From Suillus spraguei (lineage: Eukaryota > Basidiomycota > Agaricomycetes > Boletales > Suillaceae): a stretch of DNA of 64,000 nt. Below, piece by piece: positions 10,986 through 21,600 of the stretch. Position 1 is the stretch's first letter; each line of letters opens with the position of its first letter. Under the pieces are notes generated by a model. The model was not told the origin of the DNA. It saw only the letters and a program-made list of their open reading frames with translations, and made no database searches. The stretch covers positions 62,001 to 126,000 of the forward strand of contig JABCPU010000053.1 of assembly GCA_016800925.1 (NCBI GenBank), read 5' to 3'. Made by a program: the position numbers and the translations under genes.

Positions 10986-12482
10986 GTTTAACCAATGACC
11001 ATCCCACACTTTTCCTGTGTATTACCTGCAGCTGCATCTTGAAAAATATAAGATAGCTGCTAAACGAATTTCCAAGGTTATCAGCGAACCAATAACGACA
11101 CGTCAACGCTGATGCGTCCAACCGCGTTGGCCAAGTAGTGACTATGTGCCGCATGTCAGGGTGTGGTAGCCACGATTGGCGTGGGGTGTCAGAAGCTCAG
11201 AAGTTCATGATTTAAATCGCCCTGCCGATAAGGTTTGTCTTATTGTCTTCGTTGCAATTCAACAGTCATGCCATGATGCTACAGCTGCCTAGCCTGTGCG
11301 CTTCTGACAATGCACAGCTCATCCTCAGTGTTGCGGCTTGTCTTGGAGTAATAGGAGTGATCACTTAAACTTCTTTTGCTAGAACAAAGAGTGACTTTCC
11401 CCTTCCACCTTCCCTCCCAGATTGGAGACTTCTGGATACTCGCTTCCTCCTCCCAAGTAAAGTTCCAATTTCATTTCGAATATTACAGACCGTGTCCAAT
11501 CATTGATCAGTGCATTTCTTACTGTAGCGGAATGAATCAATGAGCTAATTACCCACGCAGGAAGTTCAGAACTGAGAAAGTTGTCATTATAGGCTGTCAC
11601 AGAGTTAGTTATTCCATACTAGGTTTTCATTCCCCTGCTTGACCATGATGCTGCAGGCTGCAGTTGACATCATAGAAAAGCAGGGCGCGCATGAATTCTG
11701 AACAAAAAAAACTTACCGGTGGACTGATTATCGGGTTTGCGTCCACTGGGGAGAGGTCCTGTGGGGTGCGCAGGTTTGTAGTCTGCAAAAGAAACGGCCC
11801 CCATCTGAATTTGCAACGTGATACAAAGCACTATATACGCTATCAGCTTTTGCAAATGTCATCTGCGAAGAACACGGTTCTTAACTTTCTTGTTAATCCA
11901 TCCAACTTCCAGCACCAAGGCAAGCGTTCTTCTAGAGTGAAGTTGAACACGGTGTTCGGAGGCCAATGGAAGTACTTACCTTACTAGGAAGGTTCTGAGT
12001 GGAAGCCCTGGAAGTAGAGCACTGGCACGGTGGCTTTCCATAATCCCGAATCCCGGGCGCCGATATATGTCGTCTCACCTCAAGACTCCGAGTCATGCTC
12101 CGAGTATTGCTTCAGGTCCCCTGCCCAACACAAGTACCTCTTCACGACTTGGCCAGCTTTCATCGGTATACAAACTGGTTCATTCATTTCACTATACATT
12201 TATCTGTACCGTCCTCCATAGCGACCAAACCAGGTCGTGGCAGCTCGCATGTTGACTGTTGTTGGCATCGAATTGTCGGGGGATAGCGAGACGGGGAAGG
12301 TCAGGCAATTATTGGGATAGTTAGTGAGATCGAGAGCGGACATATGAACATCACCATTCGATGCATTGAAGGACCCGATATAGTACGAAAGTACGAAAGC
12401 ACGAAAGGAACGTCTGTCTTCCTTATGTGTAGTCAGTCAAATATATGTGGCCCTCCAAATATCCACGGGCCCATGAACAGTT
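10986..12482. other. Intergenic region, mostly without genes
   Basis: There is no convincing complete gene. The only protein-like pieces are two short minus-strand frames, listed separately (11379-11855). The rest lacks long frames, splice-consistent exons or recognisable motifs. Confidence 0.5.
11379..11855 (-). pseudogene. Possible remnant of a small secreted-protein gene
   Basis: A minus-strand exon-like frame (11855-11700) begins with a hydrophobic, signal-peptide-like run (LIAYIVLCITLQIQMGAVSF) followed by ADYKPAHPTGPLPSG. It ends at a good GTAAGT-type donor. A second frame (11600-11379) reads VISSLIHSATVRNALINDW and closes EVSNLGGKVEGESHSLF. No ATG opens the first frame, and no splice I can see joins the two. 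I do not recognise the family; this may be a decayed gene or chance. Confidence 0.25.
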
Positions 12483-13525
12483 CTACTTTTTTCTTGATAT
12501 CATTATGCGAACCATATGCGGATCCTGATAAGTGCCCTGCTCCTTGTTGATCCAGGCTTTACCATCTCCTCGCTCAAGTATAACTTTGATATCCTCCACT
12601 ACCTTAGCCTTCTCATCTGGAGGCAGCATCGTAATGTAACTCCAACTAAGGAGGCGATCTATGACAATTTGCTCGGTAGCAATACCATGATGAGCCCATT
12701 GTTTCTCTTCCTGGGGATGAAATAACGAGGTATACTCAGGAGTAGAGAATGCCTGCCTCAAGACTTCGAGGCGAAATCGGGGACTGCCGTTCCCACGGGC
12801 CTCGATACAGTGTTGGGCCTGCGCAACCCAACCTGCAGCTTCCCTGCAGCAGTGTTAGAAGATTTGATGTAGGAGAGAATCACGGTAGAGAACCTGTCTG
12901 CAAGGTTCCATACAAGTACAGCCGCCCCGTCCTTGTTCAAGATACGAGCAAACTCAGTGAATGCCTTCCCATAGTCAAGACACCAATGAAATGCCTATAT
13001 GACCAAGGGATGAGCATATCTGCACCTGATTCTCAGCCTAGAACCACTCGCCTGTGCGATGATAATGAGGTCTGCCCACCCATCTTCCACGCCGGTGTCA
13101 TCAAATGTCCCGTTGACAATAGTACAGCGATTGTCTTGGACACACTTCGTCCAAAAATCACGCATGCCATCGCTTGGTTCGATAGCTCTCAGAGTGCCAA
13201 TGCTCATCCCCCATTCGGGGTGAGACAGCAAGGCACGGGTAAAAATGCCCGTTCCTGCCCCAATCCTGGAAGCCAATTGATGAGAGAAAGTATAGAAGTA
13301 ATGCATTTAACTCACTCAACGATTTTCAACGGAGTTGTGCTCTTGGGTACCTGACTATGAACATACGCAAGACAATCAACTGGGTACGGGGGGCGAACCC
13401 TAAATGCATCCAAATCAATAGGATGAACGCATGAGAACCGCACAAATAGTCCACCCACCGATCGTATGATTCATTTGTCCCAGTTGCGAAGCCTGCCTGT
13501 GCGTTAGGTGCACACTTGCCGTCAT
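12483..13525 (-). CDS. SAM-dependent methyltransferase (type 11-like), 5' end disturbed
   Basis: This is a class I methyltransferase of the fungal Crg1/YHR209W-like group. Splicing gives FATGTNESYDR|VRPPYPVD, then TTPLKIVE|IGAGTGIFTRALL (SAM-binding glycine motif). Next come AIEPSDGM, GWADLIIIAQ|AFHWCLDYGKAF (substrate-side HW motif) and VLVWNLADR|EAAGWVAQAQ. The C-terminal part contains LSWSYITMLPPDEK and ends MVRIMISRKK. Two oddities weaken it. The first ATG (13523-13525) reads MTASVH, but QAGFATGTNE lies in another frame, one base away, with no usable intron between them. The intron after IIIAQ starts GCGAGT, not GT. Substrate unknown. It may be a recently broken gene, or an indel in the assembly may explain the start. 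Confidence 0.72.
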
Positions 13526-14480
13526 GATTTGGATGAGCTTAACCCAGACGTAAAAGAACTGATTGGACTAGATATGTACGAAGGGAGGGTCGGATCCTGG
13601 AAGTTAGTTCCACTGGTCTTAAACGTAACCTAGTATTCATCCGAACAAGTCACCTTGAAGCTTGTTGCATGCCACTATCTACATTTTTACGTAGATAACC
13701 CGTTGCACAACTACTAACCGAGCAACTCACCGCCTCGTGGTCGGCCATTATGCAATATGATAATTACTGCATCGGTATCACATTCTGTCAATTCCATTTT
13801 GACAATTCGTTTCCGAACGGAGGGGAACTTCATCGATAAGGACAAATTTGGATCTTAACGGTATCCACTTGAGCGGCGGATATGAGCCATCAAGCTACGA
13901 TTACTCTATGAAATTTTGATGAGTCGTTGATTTCGTTATATATTCATGGCGCTTGGAGGCGCTTAGTCATTGCTTAGTCATTACATCGTTGACCACAAAA
14001 AGTGTTATCTACTCTTTAATATTCATTGTCGACGGCATCAAATAAAAGAGACTAGTATGGCGGATTCGAATTATAATGAAGGATAACATTAGGAAGCACA
14101 CAAAGGAGCCGGTGAAAATTTTGGTCACAGGTGCGTCTCAATGAAAATTTTCTTCATGACTTTTCTGGGAGTGGTACTCGGATAGTACTGGTAATTATGT
14201 TGTTTGGCAACTAGGTCATGTTATATGTGTATTTTCACTCCATTCCAGGACGTGCCCGCTTCAAAGACAACACTGGCCCTCTTTCAGCCCTCCTCATTGA
14301 ACCAGTATCAAAGATGTCGCGTTTTGAGCGACTTGCACGACACCTGTTGGACTTTACGGTCTCCGCACGACTGTGAATATGCGTGGATTGGAAATATTAT
14401 GTTTGATCCAATCAAGTTCTGAATCAAGTCCTGTCAGCGAGGATGCCTCACGATTACTACCGACTGTCGCCTAATCACTA
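13526..14480. other. Gene-poor spacer with a weak Rossmann-like fragment
   Basis: Mostly unstructured. At 14076 an ATG opens a short frame containing EPVKILVTG, the start of an NAD(P)-binding Rossmann fold. After a possible intron (GTGCGT...GATAG) comes TGNYVVWQLGHV. Nothing further continues the fold, so at most this is the 5' remnant of an NmrA/epimerase-like gene. Confidence 0.3.
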
Positions 14481-14750
14481 CAACAGAGTTGACTCGGTGT
14501 TCATTTGATTTCGATGAACGGGTCAGTGACTAGAATGGCTGTCGCAGAATAAACGTAAGCCCTGCCTTCTTCCCGATAACTGAGTCCTACTAAGTTGACA
14601 CGCTCTCCTGACAGAATCGCTGAAACACAGGGATAGACGTCGCTTGTGTATCAATTTCAGGCTATTTATAAAATACAACCCTCTGCTTGGGAACGCTCGA
14701 ATCCCGGTACATACTCATACAACAGGTGATAACTATTGTTACAGAGATAG
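14481..14750 (+). pseudogene. Relic of the TACO1 gene 3' end
   Basis: The bases from 14481 match the TACO1 exon near 6413: 'tcatttgatttcgatgaacg' here against 'cctttgatttcgatgaatg' there. The match continues, with gaps, through the last intron to the 3' flank (14690-14740 against 6755-6805). Most of the last coding exon is deleted, and stops interrupt the rest. Its position just downstream of NYN copy 2 mirrors the intact gene beside copy 1. Confidence 0.75.
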
Positions 14751-14759
14751 CAAATCAAA

Positions 14760-17158
14760 CTAATAAGACCGCTTTCCGCTTCGCACATCAGGATGAAGCT
14801 TCACCCAATTATGACCACATTGTATAACGCCGGCGGCAATAGCTTCAATGAAATATACCTTCAGACTGGCCGTGCCAACTTGAGAATGTATTGCGAACCC
14901 AAGCGCTTCGCCGACTGCTGAACGAAGGGGTTCCGCTATCCCATCATTGTGAACTTTTGTCAAGCAGGCAACAAGCGGTTGGAAGTGACGCGGGATCGGC
15001 GCTGTCACAAAAGGTGGAGCATTCGGGTCCAGTGTAGATGTTTTGGTGGTCGAAAACGGCGCGGTGCTTGATGGTGACGCAATTCCTGAAGATGGAGGCG
15101 GAGTCTTGGTATAAGCTGACGGTGTAGGAGAGTTGTTATTACGGGTAGTCAATGGGGTGGATGATACCCCAGGATCCGAGTCGGTATCATGTCTAAGCAA
15201 ATTCGGATGGAGCTCTATCCATGTAGCGCCTTTCTGCGCAGTAAGCTTCACTAGAGAAGCTTGTTCTGCGAGCGCAGTGTATTGCGCGAACCGAGTCACC
15301 CCGACGCGTTTATACACATCCTTGTCCGACTTAATCAAGTCCACAGCGATTGTGGATCTTGATGATTTCATTTCCCCTTTCGACCTCGCCAGTAGAAGCA
15401 GATTGATCAGCGGGAGGAATCGTGGGGTTGCCATGAGTCGAATATCATCTTCCACAAATTTGGTCAGAGGCGCTTGACACTCTGAAGGATTGTCTTCGTT
15501 ATCACTGATAACAGACGTTGCTTGTTGTGGGCTGTTGTCGACGTTAGACGCGCTAACGTCAGAATCCGAGACAGACAGAGCCAACGAAGACGGTGTCAAC
15601 GGAGACAATGCCGGCGATGACGTCGAAGACATGGTAATTACAGAATGTGCAGGATTAGAGGAAGAATCGGATGGAGAGTCTGTAACGTCGACTTTGCTCC
15701 AAAGTGGACTGCCAGCCGAGGCATCAAACTCGTCCGTACTGCTGTTGTCGTCTCCGTCTTCGTCATCAATTCCAAAAGCATCCTCAAGTGCCGCTTTGTC
15801 TGACGCAACGGCATGATTATCCAACATAGCTGAGGTAGGGTCGATGTTCATTGACCATCGTGAGGATACAGGTGACAACGGCACAGCGTTCTGCGATGTG
15901 ATGTCATATGAGATGGAGGTGCCGCCCGAGATGGTAGGGGTGTGCGATGGAGAGGGCAGGGGAGCGCTCTTCAAATCAACGGTGAACGTGACAGCGGGCG
16001 GTGGAAATGGAGGTGGGACGTTACTTGAGCCTATGGTTGGTGGTAAACCAGGCTCTATACTGTTCTGATTGCGTTCCAGACCGGTAAGGGTTCTGGCAAA
16101 AGGATCTTGAGTCGCATCCTGAGTCTCGTTAGCGCAGCTAACGAAACCGTCTGCGAGACTTTCATTTGAAAGTGCTTTGTGCTCTTTGAGAGAGGAGCCT
16201 GAGTCTTGTTTGATGTCTGGGACGTTAGGCGTCGACTGTGTTGCGGATCTAGCCCGCGACGCCACAGACTCGAACTTAGGACGTACAGGCGTCTCAGGGA
16301 TTGTGCTAGCAACCTTCTTCGGCGTCCACGCCGAGGCAAGCTGAGTAGCATCACCCGAAGCTATGTCTGAGTTCTGTTCAAATACTGACGGCTGCAGCAG
16401 CTCTGCTGCACTGACACGCCGAGTATGGGCAGGTGTTGTGGGAAGATTCGAGGAAAGGAGGGTAACAGCAGGATCTTCGTTTGAATCGCGAATTTCACGT
16501 GATAGCCGCTCGACGATATCCTCGTCGAGGTTGCGATAAGGTTGCCGCACCGGTGCTGCATCGGTTTCTGTCGGCTTTCCAAGAATGGCAAAATTCCAGT
16601 CCACCACGACGGAGGCTTGAGACTCCAGACTCTGGGGAATATTCGGCGCCGGAGGTACGATGAGAACGACATTATACTGTCGCAGGCGAAGGGTTGATAC
16701 GGCATAAGCATAATCTCGGTCACCGGCTATCAAAATAACGGTGGCAGGTGAAGGATTATCGACGGCAAACGCAATCATATCCACTAGCAATGAAGTTCAT
16801 AGTGCACACTATGGGCGCGTTGCGGAATACACACCGAGAATCATCTTATCCACGACTTCCTTCCTGCCATTGTGGGGGCAATCAATTATGGACACCCCAG
16901 AGGACTGAAGGTCAGAGCGAAACCCGACGGACTTGGGGGAGGACTGCGAGGACATGTCAAAGTATGCTTTGAACGACGTTACGTATCCAAAGACATGGGC
17001 AATTCGTCGAATGCCATTTACGATGCCATGTCCTTGCGAATTCAAGGGAGGGCTACAATTTTCTGACAAAGGATAATATACCACATGAGCTATGAGAGGT
17101 GGCCACGTAGAAACTCACCATAGTCCCAAAAAATAGCGACCTTTCTATTGTTTGACAT
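14760..17158 (-). CDS. NYN-domain nuclease-like protein, copy 2
   Basis: Paralogue of the gene at 6848-9340 with the same three-exon structure: the start at 17158, a GT donor after FWDY, a middle exon with ENCSPPLNSQGHGIVNG and SIIDCPHNGRKEVVDKMIL, and a long third exon. The NYN core is almost unchanged (VILIAGDRDYAYAVSTLRLR), and all acidic residues typical of the active site are kept. The Ser/Thr/Pro linker has many changes and small indels but no stops. The two C-terminal modules are also kept (FLPLINLLLLARSKG, HFQPLVACLTKVHNDG). The intact frame over some 2 kb of low-complexity coding sequence suggests selection on the protein. Function is unknown beyond likely RNA cleavage or binding. 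Confidence 0.85.
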
Positions 17159-17639
17159 GAAGCTCTCATTGGGGAGGGGAGGGGGAATGAGTCTCGTGAA
17201 CTCAGGAGCCCTTAATTTGTACTAGACCCACCATGCCGTTAAGTGGACCGCCTTCCATTTTGGGGTGCTGCACAGCCTAGTGTTTTGCACCCAATAATTA
17301 ATGCACACTGCACAGTCATCACAAACGTTACCTCAATGCTGCAAGTTGAAAATCAGTGCTACACGCACTTCGGGAGTGCTGCTGTGCCGCTGGTTTGAAA
17401 ATGGAGAAAACAAAGTCCGACCAGTGCGGAAGCGGTGCGCAACTTACGAGAAACAAAACCCCTTATCTGCTCAAAACTTGTTCCGGCGTCAAGTGACTCA
17501 ACTCAAAATAGAATAGTTCAACTGACCCACAGCCGTGTGAATGGTAGCCTTCAGTCCCCCTAAAGAACGCAGCAGGCAATTTTATGTAAAAGTAGAACGT
17601 GTTAGTCGTGCTGTAAGCCATGCATGGCTGCGTGGTAAA
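17159..17639. other. Upstream flank of NYN copy 2
   Basis: No gene seen. The first 250-300 bases are homologous to the flank of NYN copy 1; after that the sequence leads into the MRP10 relic. Promoter elements cannot be singled out. Confidence 0.5.
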
Positions 17640-17930
17640 TGCGTGAATTACGGTTAAGCGTGGGGAACTACAAAGCATTTGCAGTATCTGTCCAGTCTAG
17701 CGAGGTGGTAATTATCGACGATCTAGCTAGTTTACCGCGGACGAGCTGCACAATAGGGTCGTCAATTGAAGACATCGAATACGTCCAACAAGCACTTACT
17801 AGCGGTCTATTAGTATGCATCGAAATGCAAGTCCTGGCCGCAACCTGGCGTTCGCTAGCATATCACCTGTCATTAAACCACACCCTAGGCTCCACGGCAC
17901 CTACTGATCGGGTACATTTGCGCATACGAG
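17640..17930 (-). pseudogene. Relic of the mitoribosomal gene MRP10
   Basis: The minus strand matches the intact MRP10 gene at 23625-23988. The segment 'gcgaggtggtaattatcgac' here corresponds to 'gcgaggtggtaatttatcga' there. The loss of a single T/A breaks the conserved NYHLARL ending. Upstream pieces corresponding to GCWAATGDTLAS and the second CX9C are recognisable but lose the frame and the cysteines. It is not functional as read. Confidence 0.8.
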
Positions 17931-18667
17931 ATGATGGAAGTGTTTAATACCCCGAAAGTGATCGTCAATGATGACAGAAGTCGCTTGTCGAGAGCTGCCC
18001 TCATAGTAATGTTCAAATCGGAAGGGTCAACATTGATGAAGACATTGACATCCGAGACGTGGGATTATAGAGACTCGGAGGTGGAGGCAAAATTATTGAC
18101 GGAGAGAATTCGAGATATTGTCGGAATATTTTGCTAGGTCGGGAACTTTGCAAACTCCCTGTTGTCATCTCTACCTTCAGCGATTCTTCACCTCCATCAT
18201 CAAGTCCAAGGGCAGCACAAAGCATGCAGCTTGATTCAATATTAAGCTAACCAGGCTAGCCCCGGCTGGTCCATTGGGGGATCGTCCAATGATAAAAAGC
18301 CGAGACACGTTGATATCTATGCGGAATTAAGCCTGCTGCAAAAACACTTACAACCACGGCATGATAAGTCCTGTTAAGAGTTTAAGCAGATTTTTACTTG
18401 GCATGTTCACCTAGCCAGACCAAATAGAAGGAAGACAAGTCGTTTCCTTCTATGTTCGCTTCAGGCTGGCAAGGGCGGACTTCGCGATCACGTGTACCGA
18501 CGCGTGCAGATATTTTCCCACGGTGTTTGTTGACCAACCTTCTTTAACTCTGTTCATTACCACAACCGAGATACTTCTGCCGACGACCCCAACGACCAGC
18601 TCACTATAGAGCTCAACGTTTACGACGGCGACGAAATCAAGTGGTAAAGCATATAATAGCGCTCACA
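17931..18667. other. Spacer upstream of the Bud4-like gene
   Basis: No gene supported. A short pyrimidine-rich stretch before 18668 probably belongs to the promoter and 5' leader of the Bud4-like gene. Confidence 0.5.
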
Positions 18668-21600
18668 ATGAGTGCACAAATAAATTCCACAGTGTCCCCA
18701 CGATCGCTTCTTTCCAACTCGTCTGATCCTATTCAATCATCCACCCGTCGCCATTCCGCCATGGGCTGGAGCAAGTCTTCTTCACCAATTGCTAGCACGG
18801 GCACAACGCCTCTTCGAATCGCAAAGCGTGATAGCTCTAAACCAGCTTTTCCTCTTGTTGCCCGTCGATCCTCATCCAGTTACAGACATCTCAGAAATAA
18901 CAATCTTGTTTCCAAATCTCCTTTCAAGTCTTCAATTCCAACGCCATCTAGACCTTCTACATCTGCACACAACAACATCCCTCTCCCTATACCAATGCCA
19001 CGCAAGGTCAGTGGCGAGAAGCGCCCCGCCCTGACTCCATGCATGACCAAGCCGAAAACGAGCGTCCGTTTGTCCTCAAGCGGGAACGCCGTCAGTCGAA
19101 AGTCTACCAGGGACTCGTAGAGAAGGAGCCTGTGACAAAGAGCCCCTTCAAACGTCCTTCTGGCACCCAGGAAGAAACTCCACCTCCATTACCTCCCAAG
19201 TCTATCCCTATCCCACCAATTCCAGAGCCTTCTGCTACTAAGAGTGCAAATTCACCGAAGACAATTACCCCCACTCGCCCATCGCTTGTTACCAAACGCC
19301 TCCATGGTCCTCGAACTGCTGATCAGCCCTCTCTCGAACGAAGGCGTCAGAGACGAAAAACTGTAACATGGGATGAGCGTTGTGATGTCCTTGAGTTTGA
19401 CTGCGAGGAAGGGGAAAATGATCCCTTCTATTCTGATGAAGATGACTATGGCACTCCCGATCCTGATCACCGCGACCAGGCAGCCGCGATATTCGGCTCA
19501 CTTCCTTCCGAGGTCTCAGAGTTAGTAGACCCTCCTCCGACCCTTCCGTCCTATGCCAGTCCGCCAGCCGTCCGCCCAGATGGTGATGTCTTGAAATTGG
19601 ATTGTGAAGCAAGCTGGGATGATACCTTCTATTCTGACGAAGATGGCTATGGAAGCCCTGGTCACAGCGAGCAGGCAGCTAAAGTATTGGATTCGATTCC
19701 CTCTGTGCTCTTGGAGTTCGTAGGCTCCCCTCAGAACCCTCCTTCACCCATCGTTCCTCCAGCCGTCCGTCAGGAGTCACCTGCTCTACGCCAAGCCTCC
19801 CCGCTCTGCGAGTCCGCAAGTTCGCCTAACCTTTCCATTGATGGCAGCGCAGGACGTGCCCCAAGGACACGCATCAGCAGAGAGGATATCCATACGCGTC
19901 TCATGCGGAAACGCAGCTCGGATAGTCCCCTGATGTCGGGTAGTATGTCTCAGCAAGACGCGGATTCACAACTCCCAAAACAAACCGAGTCCCATGGCAA
20001 CGACATTGCTGATATAGAGGTTGAAGAAGGCGAAGAGCAGGAGGAACACGTCGAGTCGATGTCGGTGGTGATGGACATCAGTGCTGAGCTTGCAACCTTC
20101 AAGCCGCAGAACGAGGGTCCCCGAGTCCCAACATTATGCGGCCAAGGGGCTCCACCCAACTTATTTCTCAACCGCCTACGAGCATTGTTTCAACTCTTGA
20201 CACGATGTGTGACATTTCCAGCAGCTTTGATCTTGGTCCAGGTCTTGGTGACTCCATGAGCTCAGTGCAGCTTGGCGAGGTGCGCTCTGCCTTCGACACG
20301 GACATGCAGATGCCCCTCACGCGCAAGCGCAGTGTGGACAGTCCTTTGGTGCTGGGTGGTGCGGCTGGGCAAACTGCTGATGTAAAGCTCCCCCAACAAA
20401 TCGCGTCCTGTGACTTTCTCGAGGAGGACAGCATCATTAGTGATGCAGAGACTGAAGAAGATAAAGAAGAGGAGAAACGCATCGAGTCGATGTCGGTGAT
20501 GACAGATATTAGCGCCGAGCTTGCAACTATTCAAACTGCACAAAAATGCACGCTTAACCCTGCGGGTGTTGCAGTAAGTCAGCGGGGGTCCCCAAATCCT
20601 GCCGTTACAAGGAGCTCCCCCGACTCTCTTGCTCCACCTACGAATATCGGCTTGTCTGTTGATGCGAGTTTCGAGCTTAACAGCAGCCTCGGTCTTGGTC
20701 CAGGTCTCGGAGATTCTGTGAACTCCGTCCAGTTCAGTGAGATGCGCTCGGCACTCGACAGACTGATGGATGATGTCAAAGGCACGGCAAGTGGGAGCTC
20801 GAGCCCGAGAAGGCCCACGCACATGCGCGTCGAGTCCGTCACTGAAGGCATCAAAGCTGGACAATTCGACAACAGCTTTGGTACGGGTGACGAGTCTATG
20901 CGCACGGAGACGGACTTTGATACATCGATGTCTGTGGACAGCCATGTGGTACGGCCGCGCGCAGCACCATTGCAGCGCGCGGCGACAGACTCAATAGTGT
21001 ATACTGCTCCATCGTTCAGCAGCCCCGTGCTAACAGAGGAGCAACCGTCGCAGACGAAGTATGCGATACGTGAGAGAGAGGATCTTATACTCCAGAAGCG
21101 TCGGGCGGCACGGAGAAGAGATGATGATGAGTCGTTGGGATATTATACACCGCCCCGTGCAGCGCCCGCTAGCAGACCTTCACGTCGGCGGAGTCAGAGT
21201 ACTGGTGACACTGGCGCACCGGCGAAAAGCGATATGCTTCTTGACCTCGGTATCTCCGACAGTGAAGGCGACCTTCTAGCTGACAGCATCTCTAAAGAGT
21301 TGAATAAACTTGATCCTGAACATAAGAAAGGGGTTAGCTCATCAGTCTTCTGGTGCATGTTAAGGTGCTGACGTTGATGTTTGTGTAGAAATATCGTATC
21401 CGGGAGCATGAGGCGATTTTTGCGTCCGCCGACACCGAGCAGGTCTCTCATATGTCACTTGTTGGTGATGTGAATGGTGGAAAGGCATGGAAGGCCGTTC
21501 GACGACCATCGGACATGGTAACTGATCGTTTGCCTCTTTGGCGATTGCTTCTGACATTTTCATTGCTTTAGAATGAATATTCCAAGCAAATTAAAGAATA

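Larger units (their letters stand above)
14481..17430. repeat. Segmental duplication, unit B
   Basis: Second copy of the block seen at 6400-9530, same orientation. It carries the TACO1 relic, NYN copy 2 with all introns conserved, and the shared upstream words near 17230 and 17415. Beyond it lies the MRP10 relic, which links this unit to the region at 23.2-24 kb. Confidence 0.82.

Noticed and set aside
14470..14500. Another copy of the tRNA-like repeat ('actacaacagag')
   Set aside because: The match is explained by homology to TACO1 coding sequence near 6413, so the similarity to the repeat core is coincidental.
17639..17947. Plus-strand open frame of about 100 codons
   Set aside because: It is the antisense of the MRP10 relic; the minus strand gives the recognisable protein.
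20262..20945. Minus-strand frame of 227 codons in the Bud4-like gene
   Set aside because: Arises from the low-complexity repeats of the real gene on the plus strand; no motif and no splice context.
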